A stretch of DNA of 64,000 nt from Planctomycetota bacterium (GTDB lineage Bacteria; Planctomycetota; UBA8742; UBA2392). The translations under genes and the position numbers were made by a program. Below, in pieces: positions 35,022 to 41,993 of the stretch. Numbering within the stretch: the first letter of the stretch is position 1; each line of letters begins with the position of its first letter. The stretch is from NCBI GenBank assembly GCA_020848275.1, contig JADLAK010000041.1, positions 1-64,000 on the forward strand, written 5' to 3'. Under the pieces are notes generated by a model, which worked only from the letters and a program-made list of their open reading frames with translations, had not been told where the DNA came from and did not search any database.

Positions 35022-36005
35022 CTATCGGCCCTTCGGGCTTTCAGGTGCAGGAACGACGATGCAGTTCTGAAGGCTGCCCAGCGGTTCGTGGAGGATTGTC
35101 GCAACGCTCCAAAGCGGCCCTCCGTTGCCGCCTAAAAGCGACCATTCGATTCGCAAGCGAGCGACATACCCGTTTCGGTTGAAAACAATCACATCGGTGT
35201 TGTTAGCCGGGGCAGAGATCGGCGGCCAATCTATGCCGACTTCCTTGCCGATCATGGATGTTGGGCACGGTCGGCGAATTTCGAGAAGCGGTCCGGTAAA
35301 TGCGATTCTAGGCGCGAGGGGAACAGCCGTTGGGCCGCCGACCCTGTCGCCTTCCATGACAGGTCGGACGGGATCTTCGTCAACGGCCTTGCAGCCGATG
35401 AGGTTCACCGGTTTGTCGTTGTTATCGTCCTCGTGGAACAATTTCTGGACAACCAGTCGACAAATCCGCTTGTTGTCGTCCAGTACGATCAGCTCGGACA
35501 TCTCGGGCGGGGCTTCACCATTGATGATGTTGACCATCACCAGGCTCGGTGAGTTGGGCTTGGCGCTGCTTTGCACTTTGACCACCGCGCCTTTAAAGTC
35601 CCGTTGGTCCGGGGTAATCGTTACTGGATCGAACACCACCCACTCAACGTCCTGCACGTATCCGAGTTCACGGTTGTCGCCGTGAAAACTGCAAACAAGT
35701 TGGTAAACGGGCGCGTCGTCCCGGTTGTTGACGTGCACATGTGACGCGACTTCGAAGAAGTATTTCTTCGCCATGAATGCGCCCACAAGGCGGCTGCCGA
35801 CAGGCGGGACGCTGGTTTCATCAGCATCAACGCCAACAGTGACGATGGTCGGTTCCGGCTTGCTCTCCCAAGGCTGAAATGCATGTGGGGTTGATGGGAT
35901 AACGCCGTACAACGCAGATTGACGTGGCCCCCCGATGGGTTGCATTGCGCAACCGGTACTCACGCAACCAATCAGCGTCAAAAATAATAGTCCGCGCAGG
36001 CGCAT
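35022..36005 (-). CDS. Lipoprotein containing a duplicated beta domain
   Basis: 327 residues. Lipoprotein signal about 1-19 (LIGCVSTGCAM; two possible lipobox Cys). Residues about 138-228 are near-identical to the C-terminal domain of the neighbouring gene (36080-37207): both carry KPNSPSLVMV, SELIVLD, ICRLVVQKLFHEDDN and VNLIGCK. Here the domain sits mid-protein, followed by a second beta-rich region (about 240-327). A minus-strand terminator just upstream separates it from its neighbour. Function unknown; probably envelope-located. Confidence 0.75.
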   Translation of the reverse strand: MRLRGLLFLTLIGCVSTGCAMQPIGGPRQSALYGVIPSTPHAFQPWESKPEPTIVTVGVDADETSVPPVGSRLVGAFMAKKYFFEVASHVHVNNRDDAPVYQLVCSFHGDNRELGYVQDVEWVVFDPVTITPDQRDFKGAVVKVQSSAKPNSPSLVMVNIINGEAPPEMSELIVLDDNKRICRLVVQKLFHEDDNNDKPVNLIGCKAVDEDPVRPVMEGDRVGGPTAVPLAPRIAFTGPLLEIRRPCPTSMIGKEVGIDWPPISAPANNTDVIVFNRNGYVARLRIEWSLLGGNGGPLWSVATILHEPLGSLQNCIVVPAPESPKGR

Positions 36006-36030
36006 AAGGGCCTCACGTTTCTGCGGGGGA

Positions 36031-36061
36031 AGAAAACAACCGGCTTGAAGGCCGGTTGTTC
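36031..36061 (-). terminator. Terminator after the coiled-coil lipoprotein
   Basis: A 10-bp stem (AACAACCGGC/GCCGGTTGTT) with loop TTGAAG at 36035-36060; on the minus strand it is followed by TTCTTCC. It ends transcription of the gene at 36080-37207 before the next lipoprotein. Confidence 0.75.
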
Positions 36062-36079
36062 TTAAGTCGCGGGGAACGG

Positions 36080-37207
36080 CTACTTTCCGCCGGCTTCGGC
36101 CTTCACCCAAACGACCTTGTCATCAGTGGCCACGGGTTTCACCGGGTTCTCGTCCAGCGTCTTGCAGCCGATCAGGTTGACCTTCTTGTCGGCGTTGTCG
36201 TCCTCGTGGAAAAGCTTCTGCACCACCAGGCGGCAGATCTTGTTGTTCTTCGAATCCAGCACGATCAGTTCCGACTTCTCGGGCGGAATTTCACCGGTCC
36301 CGATGTCCACCATCACGAGGCTGGGTGAGTTCGGCTTGGCGCCGCTTTGCACCTTCACCACCTTGCCGGTGAAAGCATAGGCTTTCTCCACGCCCGGGTT
36401 GTCCGTGACGGGCGTGGGAGTCGGCGTGCTGGGGCCGCTGACTTCCGGCGGGGTTTCGACGCCGCGCTTGCGTAGTTCGGCGCGCATCTGGTCGTTGCTT
36501 TCGCGCAGGCGGCGGTTGAGTTCTTCCAGCGCCTTGTAGTCGCTGTTCGATTGCTCAAGCTTGGCCTTCAGCGCGTCGTAGTCGGCCTTAAGCTTCTTGT
36601 ACTCGGGCATGCCGCTGGCCTTGCCCGCCTTGAGTTCGTCGAGTTCGTGCTGCGCCGCGGCCAGCAGGATCTGCGAATCGCTGCGGGCTTTTTCGGCTTC
36701 GACCGCGCGAGTTTCCGCCGCCTGGCGAGCAAGCTGTTCGGCGCGCAGGTCCGCCTGCGCCTGCAACAACTGCTTGTTGAGTTCGAGCACCTGGTTCGGG
36801 TCGACGGCCTTGGCGGTCTTCTCGAGCGTCTCAACCATGCTCTTGAGCGCGACCAGCGAGGTTTCGAGTTCCTTGACCTTGTCCAGCTTGGTCTCGAGTG
36901 AATCGAGGCGCTTGCGCGAATCGCTGGAAGAATCGGCGACTTCCTTGTTCAGGCTCTTGAGGCCCGAGGTAAGGTCGCCGCTGATGGACGCGATGTTCTT
37001 GCGCAATTCGGCGAGATTGCCGCCGGTGTCGTCGTTCTTGCTAAGCAGCATCGCTTTGATCAGGTCGTCGTTGCCGCCGCCGGACTTGTTCTTGAGCGCA
37101 TCGATCTCAGCCTGCAGCTTCGCATTCTGGAGACGGGCTTCCGTGTCTGTGCAACCGGCGACAAGCATCACTACTGCCGCGAGTGCGGCGGCCAAAGTCA
37201 AGCGCAT
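36080..37207 (-). CDS. Coiled-coil lipoprotein with C-terminal beta domain
   Basis: 375 residues. Lipoprotein signal ending LVAGC (about residue 19). Residues 20-265 are coiled coil rich in Ala, Leu, Lys, Glu. A Pro/Thr linker (PSTPTPTPVTDNP) leads to the C-terminal domain (about 283-375, FTGKVVKVQSGAKPNSP). That domain is shared at roughly 70% identity with the adjacent lipoprotein. In overall plan it recalls proteins A and B at 1979-4007 (anchor, coiled coil, beta domain). Function unknown. Confidence 0.8.
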   Translation of the reverse strand: MRLTLAAALAAVVMLVAGCTDTEARLQNAKLQAEIDALKNKSGGGNDDLIKAMLLSKNDDTGGNLAELRKNIASISGDLTSGLKSLNKEVADSSSDSRKRLDSLETKLDKVKELETSLVALKSMVETLEKTAKAVDPNQVLELNKQLLQAQADLRAEQLARQAAETRAVEAEKARSDSQILLAAAQHELDELKAGKASGMPEYKKLKADYDALKAKLEQSNSDYKALEELNRRLRESNDQMRAELRKRGVETPPEVSGPSTPTPTPVTDNPGVEKAYAFTGKVVKVQSGAKPNSPSLVMVDIGTGEIPPEKSELIVLDSKNNKICRLVVQKLFHEDDNADKKVNLIGCKTLDENPVKPVATDDKVVWVKAEAGGK

Positions 37208-37353
37208 GTATCGGTTTCTCCAGCGGGGCGAAGCATCCGGTCCTGTGCCCGGTAAGTCGGGGATTCTACGCGGGAATATTAAACCAGCGGGGGCGGCGGG
37301 GGTCAACAAGCGGGCTTGGGATGCGGGTAACAACGGCATCACGGCGCGATCAC

Positions 37354-37512
37354 TCAGGAAGCTTTGCGGTAGGAGCGTTTGGCGGCTTTGGCGGCCGGCT
37401 TCACGACCTCGGAATGCACGCGTGACTCGCGGGTCTCAAACGTCTCCTTACCGTCTTTGCCGATGCTGTAGACGGTAACGAAGCAGCGCTTCTTTTTGGC
37501 ATTCTTCCTCAT
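37354..37512 (-). CDS. Small basic protein (52 aa), cassette copy 1
   Basis: 52 residues, starting MRKNAKKKRCFVTVY and containing SIGKDGKETFETRESR, then a Lys/Ala-rich tail. It starts 4 bases after the stop of the 114-residue gene (37517-37861) with no separate ribosome site, so translational coupling is likely. About 30% Lys/Arg. A similar small basic protein follows the paralogous 117-residue gene at 48935. The core V-T-V/F-x-G-x-DG is shared. Confidence 0.65.
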   Translation of the reverse strand: MRKNAKKKRCFVTVYSIGKDGKETFETRESRVHSEVVKPAAKAAKRSYRKAS

Positions 37513-37516
37513 GGCA

Positions 37517-37861
37517 TTAGGTTAACGGGATGGTCCGCACCGCAACAAGGTCATTATTTGCGAACAACTGAACTTCGTGCGGGCCTGCTAACGATGTCAT
37601 ATTCGTCAACACAAACGCGACCTGAGAGTACTCGCGATTGGCAAGAATCGAGTGTGGATCGCTGTAGTCAATGTGTTGCCCATCGGGACCTAACAACTTT
37701 ACGAACGTGGTGAAGGGCTCATCAGTCGGTCCGAATTCCGAAAACGCGCTCAGAACCATCAAGTTGCGATGCGCCTTAACAAAGACCCGGTTCAACGACA
37801 GCGGTGGCCGCTTGCGCATCACTTTCCGGCAGATGACAAAAGACAGTGGTTTCAGCGCCAT
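37517..37861 (-). CDS. Small beta-rich protein, cassette copy 1 (DUF6941-like pattern)
   Basis: 114 residues, no signal peptide. It aligns with the protein at 48935-49288 over most of its length: CRK near the start, F-x-EF/GE-x(3-5)-F in the middle, QVAFVLT against QFAYMVE, and a closing beta strand. Expected strands alternate as in a small beta sandwich. It resembles the DUF6941 class in outline, which has no assigned function. It is 10 bases after trmB and 4 bases before the small basic ORF, so all three are probably one transcript. Confidence 0.7.
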   Translation of the reverse strand: MALKPLSFVICRKVMRKRPPLSLNRVFVKAHRNLMVLSAFSEFGPTDEPFTTFVKLLGPDGQHIDYSDPHSILANREYSQVAFVLTNMTSLAGPHEVQLFANNDLVAVRTIPLT

Positions 37862-37871
37862 ATCCCCTCTC

Positions 37872-38492
37872 CTACTTGCGCGCGAACTCGAACTTGAACA
37901 TCGTCCGCCCTTCCGCGCGGAACTTCACCTCCCAGTTCGTGATCCCCTCGGGCGCATCTTCGCCGATCATGCGGCTGATCAGCGCGAAATCAGGGTCGTC
38001 CTTGAATACCTGCTCCATCTGCTGCGCGTAATCCTCGTGGTCGGTCGCCAGGAACACTCGCGCGCCGGGTTTTAAAACACGCGATGCCTCGCGTGCGAAC
38101 CACGGCTGCACCAGCCGACGCTTGTGGTGCTTCGTCTTCGGCCACGGGTCGGGGAAATAAATATGCAGCGCATTGAGGCAGCGGTCCGGCAGCGACTCGC
38201 GTACCGTGTGCGCCGCATCGTCGCGTAATAGCCGCAAGTTGTGCAGCGAGCGCCCGGCGGCACGGCGCGCGGCGAGGAGGTAGTAGCGGTTGGCCCATTC
38301 GATGCCGATGAAATTGGTGTCCGGCCGCGTCATCGCCTGATTGATGATGAAACGGCCCTTACCGATGCCGATTTCTAGTTCTACGGGATGATCGTTACCG
38401 AAGATCCGCGCGAAGTCGTAGCGCGGATGGGGTCCATCATCGGGTTTGGCGAGTTGCGGGATAACGTAAGGTGTGAGGTCGCGTTCGGGCAT
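37872..38492 (-). CDS. trmB: tRNA (guanine-N7-)-methyltransferase
   Basis: 206 residues; start ATG 38492. Makes m7G46 in the variable loop of tRNA using S-adenosylmethionine. The SAM-binding motif is EIGIGKGRFI, then NFIGIEWANRY. The family hallmark IYFPDPWPKTKHHKRRL is intact, with the C-terminal ATDHEDYA motif. First gene of a minus-strand group with the small cassette genes downstream. Confidence 0.95.
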   Translation of the reverse strand: MPERDLTPYVIPQLAKPDDGPHPRYDFARIFGNDHPVELEIGIGKGRFIINQAMTRPDTNFIGIEWANRYYLLAARRAAGRSLHNLRLLRDDAAHTVRESLPDRCLNALHIYFPDPWPKTKHHKRRLVQPWFAREASRVLKPGARVFLATDHEDYAQQMEQVFKDDPDFALISRMIGEDAPEGITNWEVKFRAEGRTMFKFEFARK

Positions 38493-38572
38493 GGCGGCGG
38501 AGGATAGAACGTGCAGTAACAGAACGCGAAGCGTAAGCTCGCCGGCCAAACTGTCGAAGTTGGAGAAAAATC

Positions 38573-39277
38573 ATGTCGGGCATGAGGCTATCAGCCATGT
38601 TTACGGCGCTGCTCACCCTGCTGGTCGGTTGCAGCAGCGCGACGACCGGAGGGGATTCTATGGCGTCCGGGCTGCAAACCGCCTTCATCAAGGTCAGCGG
38701 GATGACCCGCATCGAGGGCATCACGTGAGGCGGCTGACCGGATTCGGTCCACGAAGCCCTGGAAGGGCTCCACGGGGTGAAGTCCCTCGAAGTCAACCTC
38801 GGTACGGACACGTTTGCCGTCCACTACGCGCCGGCAGAAGTGTCTGTCACTGAGATGTTCCACGCTATCGAGGCGCTGGGCTATTCGCCGCAATCGGTGA
38901 AGTCATTGGGCATCGTGGCGCCGGCCGATGGCGCGCGGCTTCCGTTGGCGGGTTTTTCGCCCGAGATGCGGGCGCAGATTCAGCGTGCCACCGCGGAACA
39001 CAGACTGTTGTTGATCTACATCCACGGCCACGGCTGAGGCGCCTGCTCAAAAATGGATACCGTGACGTATCCAGAATCAGCTGTTGCAGAATTGATCTCG
39101 CAGCGCTTCATCGAGCTCAGGCTCGATGTGAAGGAGCACGCATCGCTGGTCAAACAAGTGCGCGTCAACGCCATTCCGCTGGTGATTGTCGCGCGGCCCG
39201 ACGGCGAAGAACTTCACCGATTTGAAAATTTTGTCCCGCCAGCGGATTTCGTGCGCAGGCTCCAAGCCATCAAATAA
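38573..39277 (+). CDS. Multi-selenocysteine lipoprotein: heavy-metal-associated domain fused to thioredoxin-like domain
   Basis: 234 residues if three in-frame TGA codons (38726, 38735, 39035) are read as Sec. GGAG precedes ATG 38573. The N-terminus is a lipoprotein signal (lipobox LVGC, C20). Residues about 36-105 match a heavy-metal-associated fold: GIT-U52-GG-U55-PDSVHEAL replaces the usual GMTCxxC, then GVKSLEVNL and AIEALGYSPQ. Residues about 143-232 match a thioredoxin-like fold: LLLIYIHGHG-U155-GA-C158-SKMD, then YPESAV, the NAIPLVIV cis-Pro strand and PDGEEL. Hairpins with SECIS-like spacing lie at 38755-38769 and 39055-39072. Probably a periplasm-facing metal- or thiol-handling redox protein. 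Frame and fold continuity across all three TGAs argue against a pseudogene. No Sec machinery is in the window. Confidence 0.85.
38755..38769 (+). promoter_or_regulatory. SECIS-like hairpin for Sec codons 52 and 55
   Basis: AGCCCT/AGGGCT 6-bp stem with loop GGA. The loop begins 32 and 23 bases after the first and second TGA. This fits the bacterial SECIS rule (loop 16-37 bases away with G in its first two positions). A shorter stem (GACCG/CGGTC) sits just before it. Confidence 0.55.
39055..39072 (+). promoter_or_regulatory. SECIS-like hairpin for Sec codon 155
   Basis: GGATAC/GTATCC 6-bp stem with loop CGTGAC. The loop starts 23 bases after the TGA at 39035-39037 and has G in its second position, as expected for a bacterial SECIS. 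Confidence 0.55.
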
Positions 39278-39303
39278 AACGCGCCCCGCAAGCGGGGCGC
39301 GTT
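39278..39303 (-). terminator. Terminator between convergent selenoprotein and ferredoxin genes
   Basis: AACGCGCCCCGC/GCGGGGCGCGTT stem with an AA loop. On the minus strand it is followed by TTATTTGA, so it best serves the ferredoxin gene. It begins at the selenoprotein stop codon and may act in both directions. Confidence 0.75.
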
Positions 39304-39321
39304 AGATCGTGGCACGCTGCA

Positions 39322-39552
39322 CTACCCGTTGTTGCCGATAGACTGCACAGGGCACTGGGCCATGGCGTCCTCGCACTGGGCGATTTCTTCGGGCGTCTCG
39401 GGCTGCTTGTAGACGTAGTCGTGCGTCCCGTCGTCCGATTCCTTGAAATTATTGGGCGCAAGCTGCGGGCACAGGCCGCAGAAAATGCACGTCTTGTCCA
39501 CGTACCACTTGCCCGCTACGTTGTCTTCCCATTTCTCGTTGGGGTCTGCCAT
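39322..39552 (-). CDS. Single-cluster 4Fe-4S ferredoxin
   Basis: 76 residues. Cys ligands CIFCGLC (C-x2-C-x2-C) and the distal Cys in AQCPVQSIG bind one 4Fe-4S cluster; the rest is acidic, as in small electron carriers. It lies between the two selenoprotein genes, convergent with the first and divergent from the second, so it may supply electrons to them (inference). A ribosome site is present before ATG 39552 (GAGGGC). Confidence 0.92.
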   Translation of the reverse strand: MADPNEKWEDNVAGKWYVDKTCIFCGLCPQLAPNNFKESDDGTHDYVYKQPETPEEIAQCEDAMAQCPVQSIGNNG

Positions 39553-39744
39553 GGCTGATGCCCTCTCTCGCTATCTTCTCGCTTTGGCCTAACCTTTGGT
39601 CTGCGGCGAATTTGTGCCCGCCGGTCTCTCATCTACGAGTGATGATAGACTTGGCCGGTCCAATTTTCCATACGGCGCGATGAGCATAACTTGCCGCGGC
39701 AAACAGTGAAGCCAATGCTTTTTTGTGGACATTCTTCGCAGACA

Positions 39745-39768
39745 TATGTAAAGTCTACCCTTTACATA
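39745..39768. promoter_or_regulatory. Perfect inverted repeat, candidate operator
   Basis: TATGTAAAG and CTTTACATA (9 bp each) are separated by 6 bases in the divergent gap between the ferredoxin and rhodanese selenoprotein genes. The spacing and AT-rich half-sites look like a dimeric repressor or activator site; the regulator is not known. The rest of the 271-base gap (39553-39823) shows no gene. Confidence 0.55.
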
Positions 39769-39823
39769 AGTGCGCGCAATAAACGCAAACGAAGCGCTGT
39801 TGATATGGACGGAGGTAACGACC

Positions 39824-40174
39824 ATGGTTCGCGAGATTACCGTCAAAGAGCTGCAGGAGGCCTTGGCTCGAAATGCGGTCAAGGGTTTCTACGACAACCG
39901 CAGTACCGCCAGTTTCGACCGCCTGCATATCAAGGGCAGCACCAGCCTGCCAATTCCGGACGCTGCGGCAGGCAAGGGCCTGCCTGCCGACAAGAACGCC
40001 ATGCTGGTGTTCTACTGATCGGGTTACACGTGAGATGCATCGACACGTGCGGCCAGTCTGGTCGACAAACTGGGATACACCAACATCCATGATTACCGCG
40101 GTGGAGTTGGCGAATGGCAACAGATGGGGCTGCCCGTGGAGGGCCAACTGGCCCCAGTGCCCCAGAAGAATTAG
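39824..40174 (+). CDS. Rhodanese-like selenoprotein (two in-frame TGA)
   Basis: 116 residues with two Sec codons (TGA at 40016 and 40031). GGAGG lies 8 bases before ATG 39824. The fold is a single rhodanese domain: GFYDNRSTASFDRLHIKGS at the front, then MLVFY-U65-SGYT-U70-DASTRAASLVDKLGY, then IHDYRGGVGEWQQMGLPVE. U65 is where rhodaneses carry the catalytic, sulfur-accepting Cys; U70 matches the second Cys of the C-x4-C subgroup. No signal peptide, so cytoplasmic. Typical rhodaneses move sulfane sulfur (or selenium). A hairpin at about 40051-40063 could be its SECIS. The frame ends at TAG 40172, directly before a long hairpin. Confidence 0.85.
40051..40063 (+). promoter_or_regulatory. SECIS-like hairpin in the rhodanese gene
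   Basis: GGCCA/TGGTC stem (one G-U pair) with loop GTC. The loop begins 37 and 22 bases after the two TGA codons and starts with G. The stem is short, so this is weaker than the sites in the neighbour gene. A CACGTG/CACGTG alternative (40027-40049) overlaps the second TGA. Confidence 0.4.
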
Positions 40175-40184
40175 GTGAACGTTC

Positions 40185-40224
40185 AGCGAAGCGTGCGACA
40201 TTTCGCACGCTTCGCTGCTATAAT
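40185..40224 (+). promoter_or_regulatory. 14-bp perfect hairpin abutting a TATAAT -10 box
   Basis: AGCGAAGCGTGCGA/TCGCACGCTTCGCT stem with loop CATT at 40185-40216, followed by GC and TATAAT at 40219-40224. GCGACA (40195-40200) could be the -35 at 18-base spacing and lies within the stem. It may terminate the rhodanese transcript, control the promoter of the 40269 gene, or both. No T-tract follows. Confidence 0.55.
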
Positions 40225-40268
40225 CCCGCCGACAACCATATCCCACCGAACCGGGTAAGGAGCGACCC

Positions 40269-41945
40269 ATGCGTGGACGTTTTGCCGCTGCTGCGGCGTT
40301 GTTGGCGTTATTCCTGTCTTGCGCGGTTGTTGCGCCGGTGCGGGCCGATCCCAAAGATCCGCCGCCGCCTCCGAAGAAAGAAGACCCGCCGCCAAAAAAA
40401 GAGGATCCGCCGCCGCCCAAGGAAGTGCCGCCGGTTCCGCCGCGGCCCGAACGCATACCCGAACAGCCCGTCGAATATCCCAAGGACGAACCGGTCGGCG
40501 AGGACCCGACCGAGGATCCTCGTATCGTCGATGACGCGACCGACGTCAACGAAGACCCGACGGACAAGCCCAACCGCGACCTGGCCGAACCTCCTAAAGA
40601 CGACGGAAACTCGGAGTCGCCGCATCCCAACCGCAACTCTACTACGTCTGCCGTCGGCCTTGGTGGCGGTGGCGGAGGCGGTGGTCGCGGCGGCAAGGGC
40701 GGCTTTGAAAGCCGGCGCGCGCGCGGCGGCGGCGGCGTGAAACTGGACCGTGTCAAAGCTGCACTCGAATGGCTGAAGGACCACCAGAATGTCGAGGGCT
40801 ACTGGAGCAGCACGACCTTCAGCGCCGACACCAAGCGCGTCAACGCACGCAAGACCTACCACATTGAGTTCCTTGAGCCCGGCAAGCCCGGGGCCGACAG
40901 CGGCTGGACGGACAAGGCGGTGGACATCGGGTTGACGGGGCTCTCCCTGCTGGCGTTTGCCGGAGCGGGCTACGACCACAAGCAGGGCGATTACAAGGAG
41001 ACCTGCCGTATTGCGGCAGCGTACTTGCGCAAGGCGCAAGGCAACGACGGCTGCTTTGGCGAAAAAGAGAGTGACCACTTCGTCTATAACCACGCTATTT
41101 GCACGGCCGCGCTCTGCGAAATATACGGGCTGACAGGCGACGCCGGTCTCAAGGGCATCTGCGACAAAGCCGTGGCGTTTATCCTTTACGCGCAGAACCC
41201 CGGCCTGGGCTGGCGTTATGGCGTAAAGCCGGGCGTCAACGACACCAGCGTGACGGGCTGGATGATCAGCGCGCTCAAGAGCGCCAAGATGGCCGGCCTG
41301 GATGCCGAATACGAGCGGTCTTTCGCTGACGCCTCGAAGTGGCTGGATGCCGTTACAGCCCAGTACCAGGGTTTTCCCAAGACGGGCTACAACGAAGCCG
41401 CCGGCAACAACGCGCGCCTGCGTGCCAGCCAGGACTACGACAACAATCCCTCGATGGACGCGATCAACATCTATTCGCGACTGGTAATGGGCCAGGTTGG
41501 GTGGGACGCCAAACACCGCGACCTCAAGGCCCAGGCGAGCGCCTGCCTTGAAACTCTGCCGGCTTGGGAACATCACAAGATCGACTATTATTACTGGTAC
41601 TATGCCTCGCTGGCGCTCTACCAGATGGGCGACACTTACTGGAAGAAGTGGGACACTGCGATCTCCAAGGTTTTGATGGACAACCAGCGCGGTTTCCGCG
41701 CGGAAGACAAGGGCTCGACCAAGGACACCCTGGACGAACACGGAAGCTGGGACGCCGTCGATGCCTGGGGCGTCGCCGGCGGGCGCGTTTACAGCACCGC
41801 GATCAATTGCCTGACGCTCGAGGTGCACTACCGGTACTTGCGCTTGGGCGAAAAGCCCAAGGAGGTCGCGCCGCTGCCTCCCATAGACGCCCCGAAAGAA
41901 ACGCCCAAAGAAACACCCAAGGATGACCCTTGGGCGCCTAGGTAA
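40269..41945 (+). CDS. Secreted prenyltransferase/squalene-cyclase-fold repeat protein
   Basis: 558 residues. AAGGAG precedes ATG 40269; signal peptide about 1-27 (ends PVRA). A long Pro/Lys/Glu-rich disordered stretch (about 28-125) and a Gly-rich run (GLGGGGGGGGRGGKGG) precede an alpha/alpha-barrel (about 155-530). The barrel has repeats such as ALEWLKDHQNVEGYWSS, AAAYLRKAQGNDGCFG and DASKWLDAV. No terpene-cyclase DXDD motif is evident, so it is probably structural or a binding protein, not a cyclase. This architecture is frequent in Planctomycetota. Followed by a terminator. Confidence 0.8.
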   Translation: MRGRFAAAAALLALFLSCAVVAPVRADPKDPPPPPKKEDPPPKKEDPPPPKEVPPVPPRPERIPEQPVEYPKDEPVGEDPTEDPRIVDDATDVNEDPTDKPNRDLAEPPKDDGNSESPHPNRNSTTSAVGLGGGGGGGGRGGKGGFESRRARGGGGVKLDRVKAALEWLKDHQNVEGYWSSTTFSADTKRVNARKTYHIEFLEPGKPGADSGWTDKAVDIGLTGLSLLAFAGAGYDHKQGDYKETCRIAAAYLRKAQGNDGCFGEKESDHFVYNHAICTAALCEIYGLTGDAGLKGICDKAVAFILYAQNPGLGWRYGVKPGVNDTSVTGWMISALKSAKMAGLDAEYERSFADASKWLDAVTAQYQGFPKTGYNEAAGNNARLRASQDYDNNPSMDAINIYSRLVMGQVGWDAKHRDLKAQASACLETLPAWEHHKIDYYYWYYASLALYQMGDTYWKKWDTAISKVLMDNQRGFRAEDKGSTKDTLDEHGSWDAVDAWGVAGGRVYSTAINCLTLEVHYRYLRLGEKPKEVAPLPPIDAPKETPKETPKDDPWAPR

Positions 41946-41952
41946 AAAGACA

Positions 41953-41978
41953 GGGCCGGTTCGCCGGCCCTTTTCTTT
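41953..41978 (+). terminator. Terminator after the prenyltransferase-fold gene
   Basis: GGGCCGG/CCGGCCC stem with a TTCG tetraloop at 41953-41970, then TTTTCTTTT. It is 8 bases after the stop codon. Confidence 0.92.
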
Positions 41979-41993
41979 TGATAGAAGCTGCCC

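Noticed and set aside
39053-39277. Separate 74-residue gene at the end of the Sec lipoprotein
   Set aside because: The frame joins across TGA 39035 with the thioredoxin-fold motif spanning it; ATG 39053 has no ribosome site.
38573-39277. Pseudogene explanation for the TGA-interrupted frame
   Set aside because: Every in-frame TGA falls at a redox Cys position of the expected fold and there is no frameshift; decay would be random.
38573-40174. Reassigned genetic code (TGA as an amino acid everywhere)
   Set aside because: Many genes here end at TGA in normal positions (for example 15349-15351, 48936-48938), so only these specific TGAs are read through.
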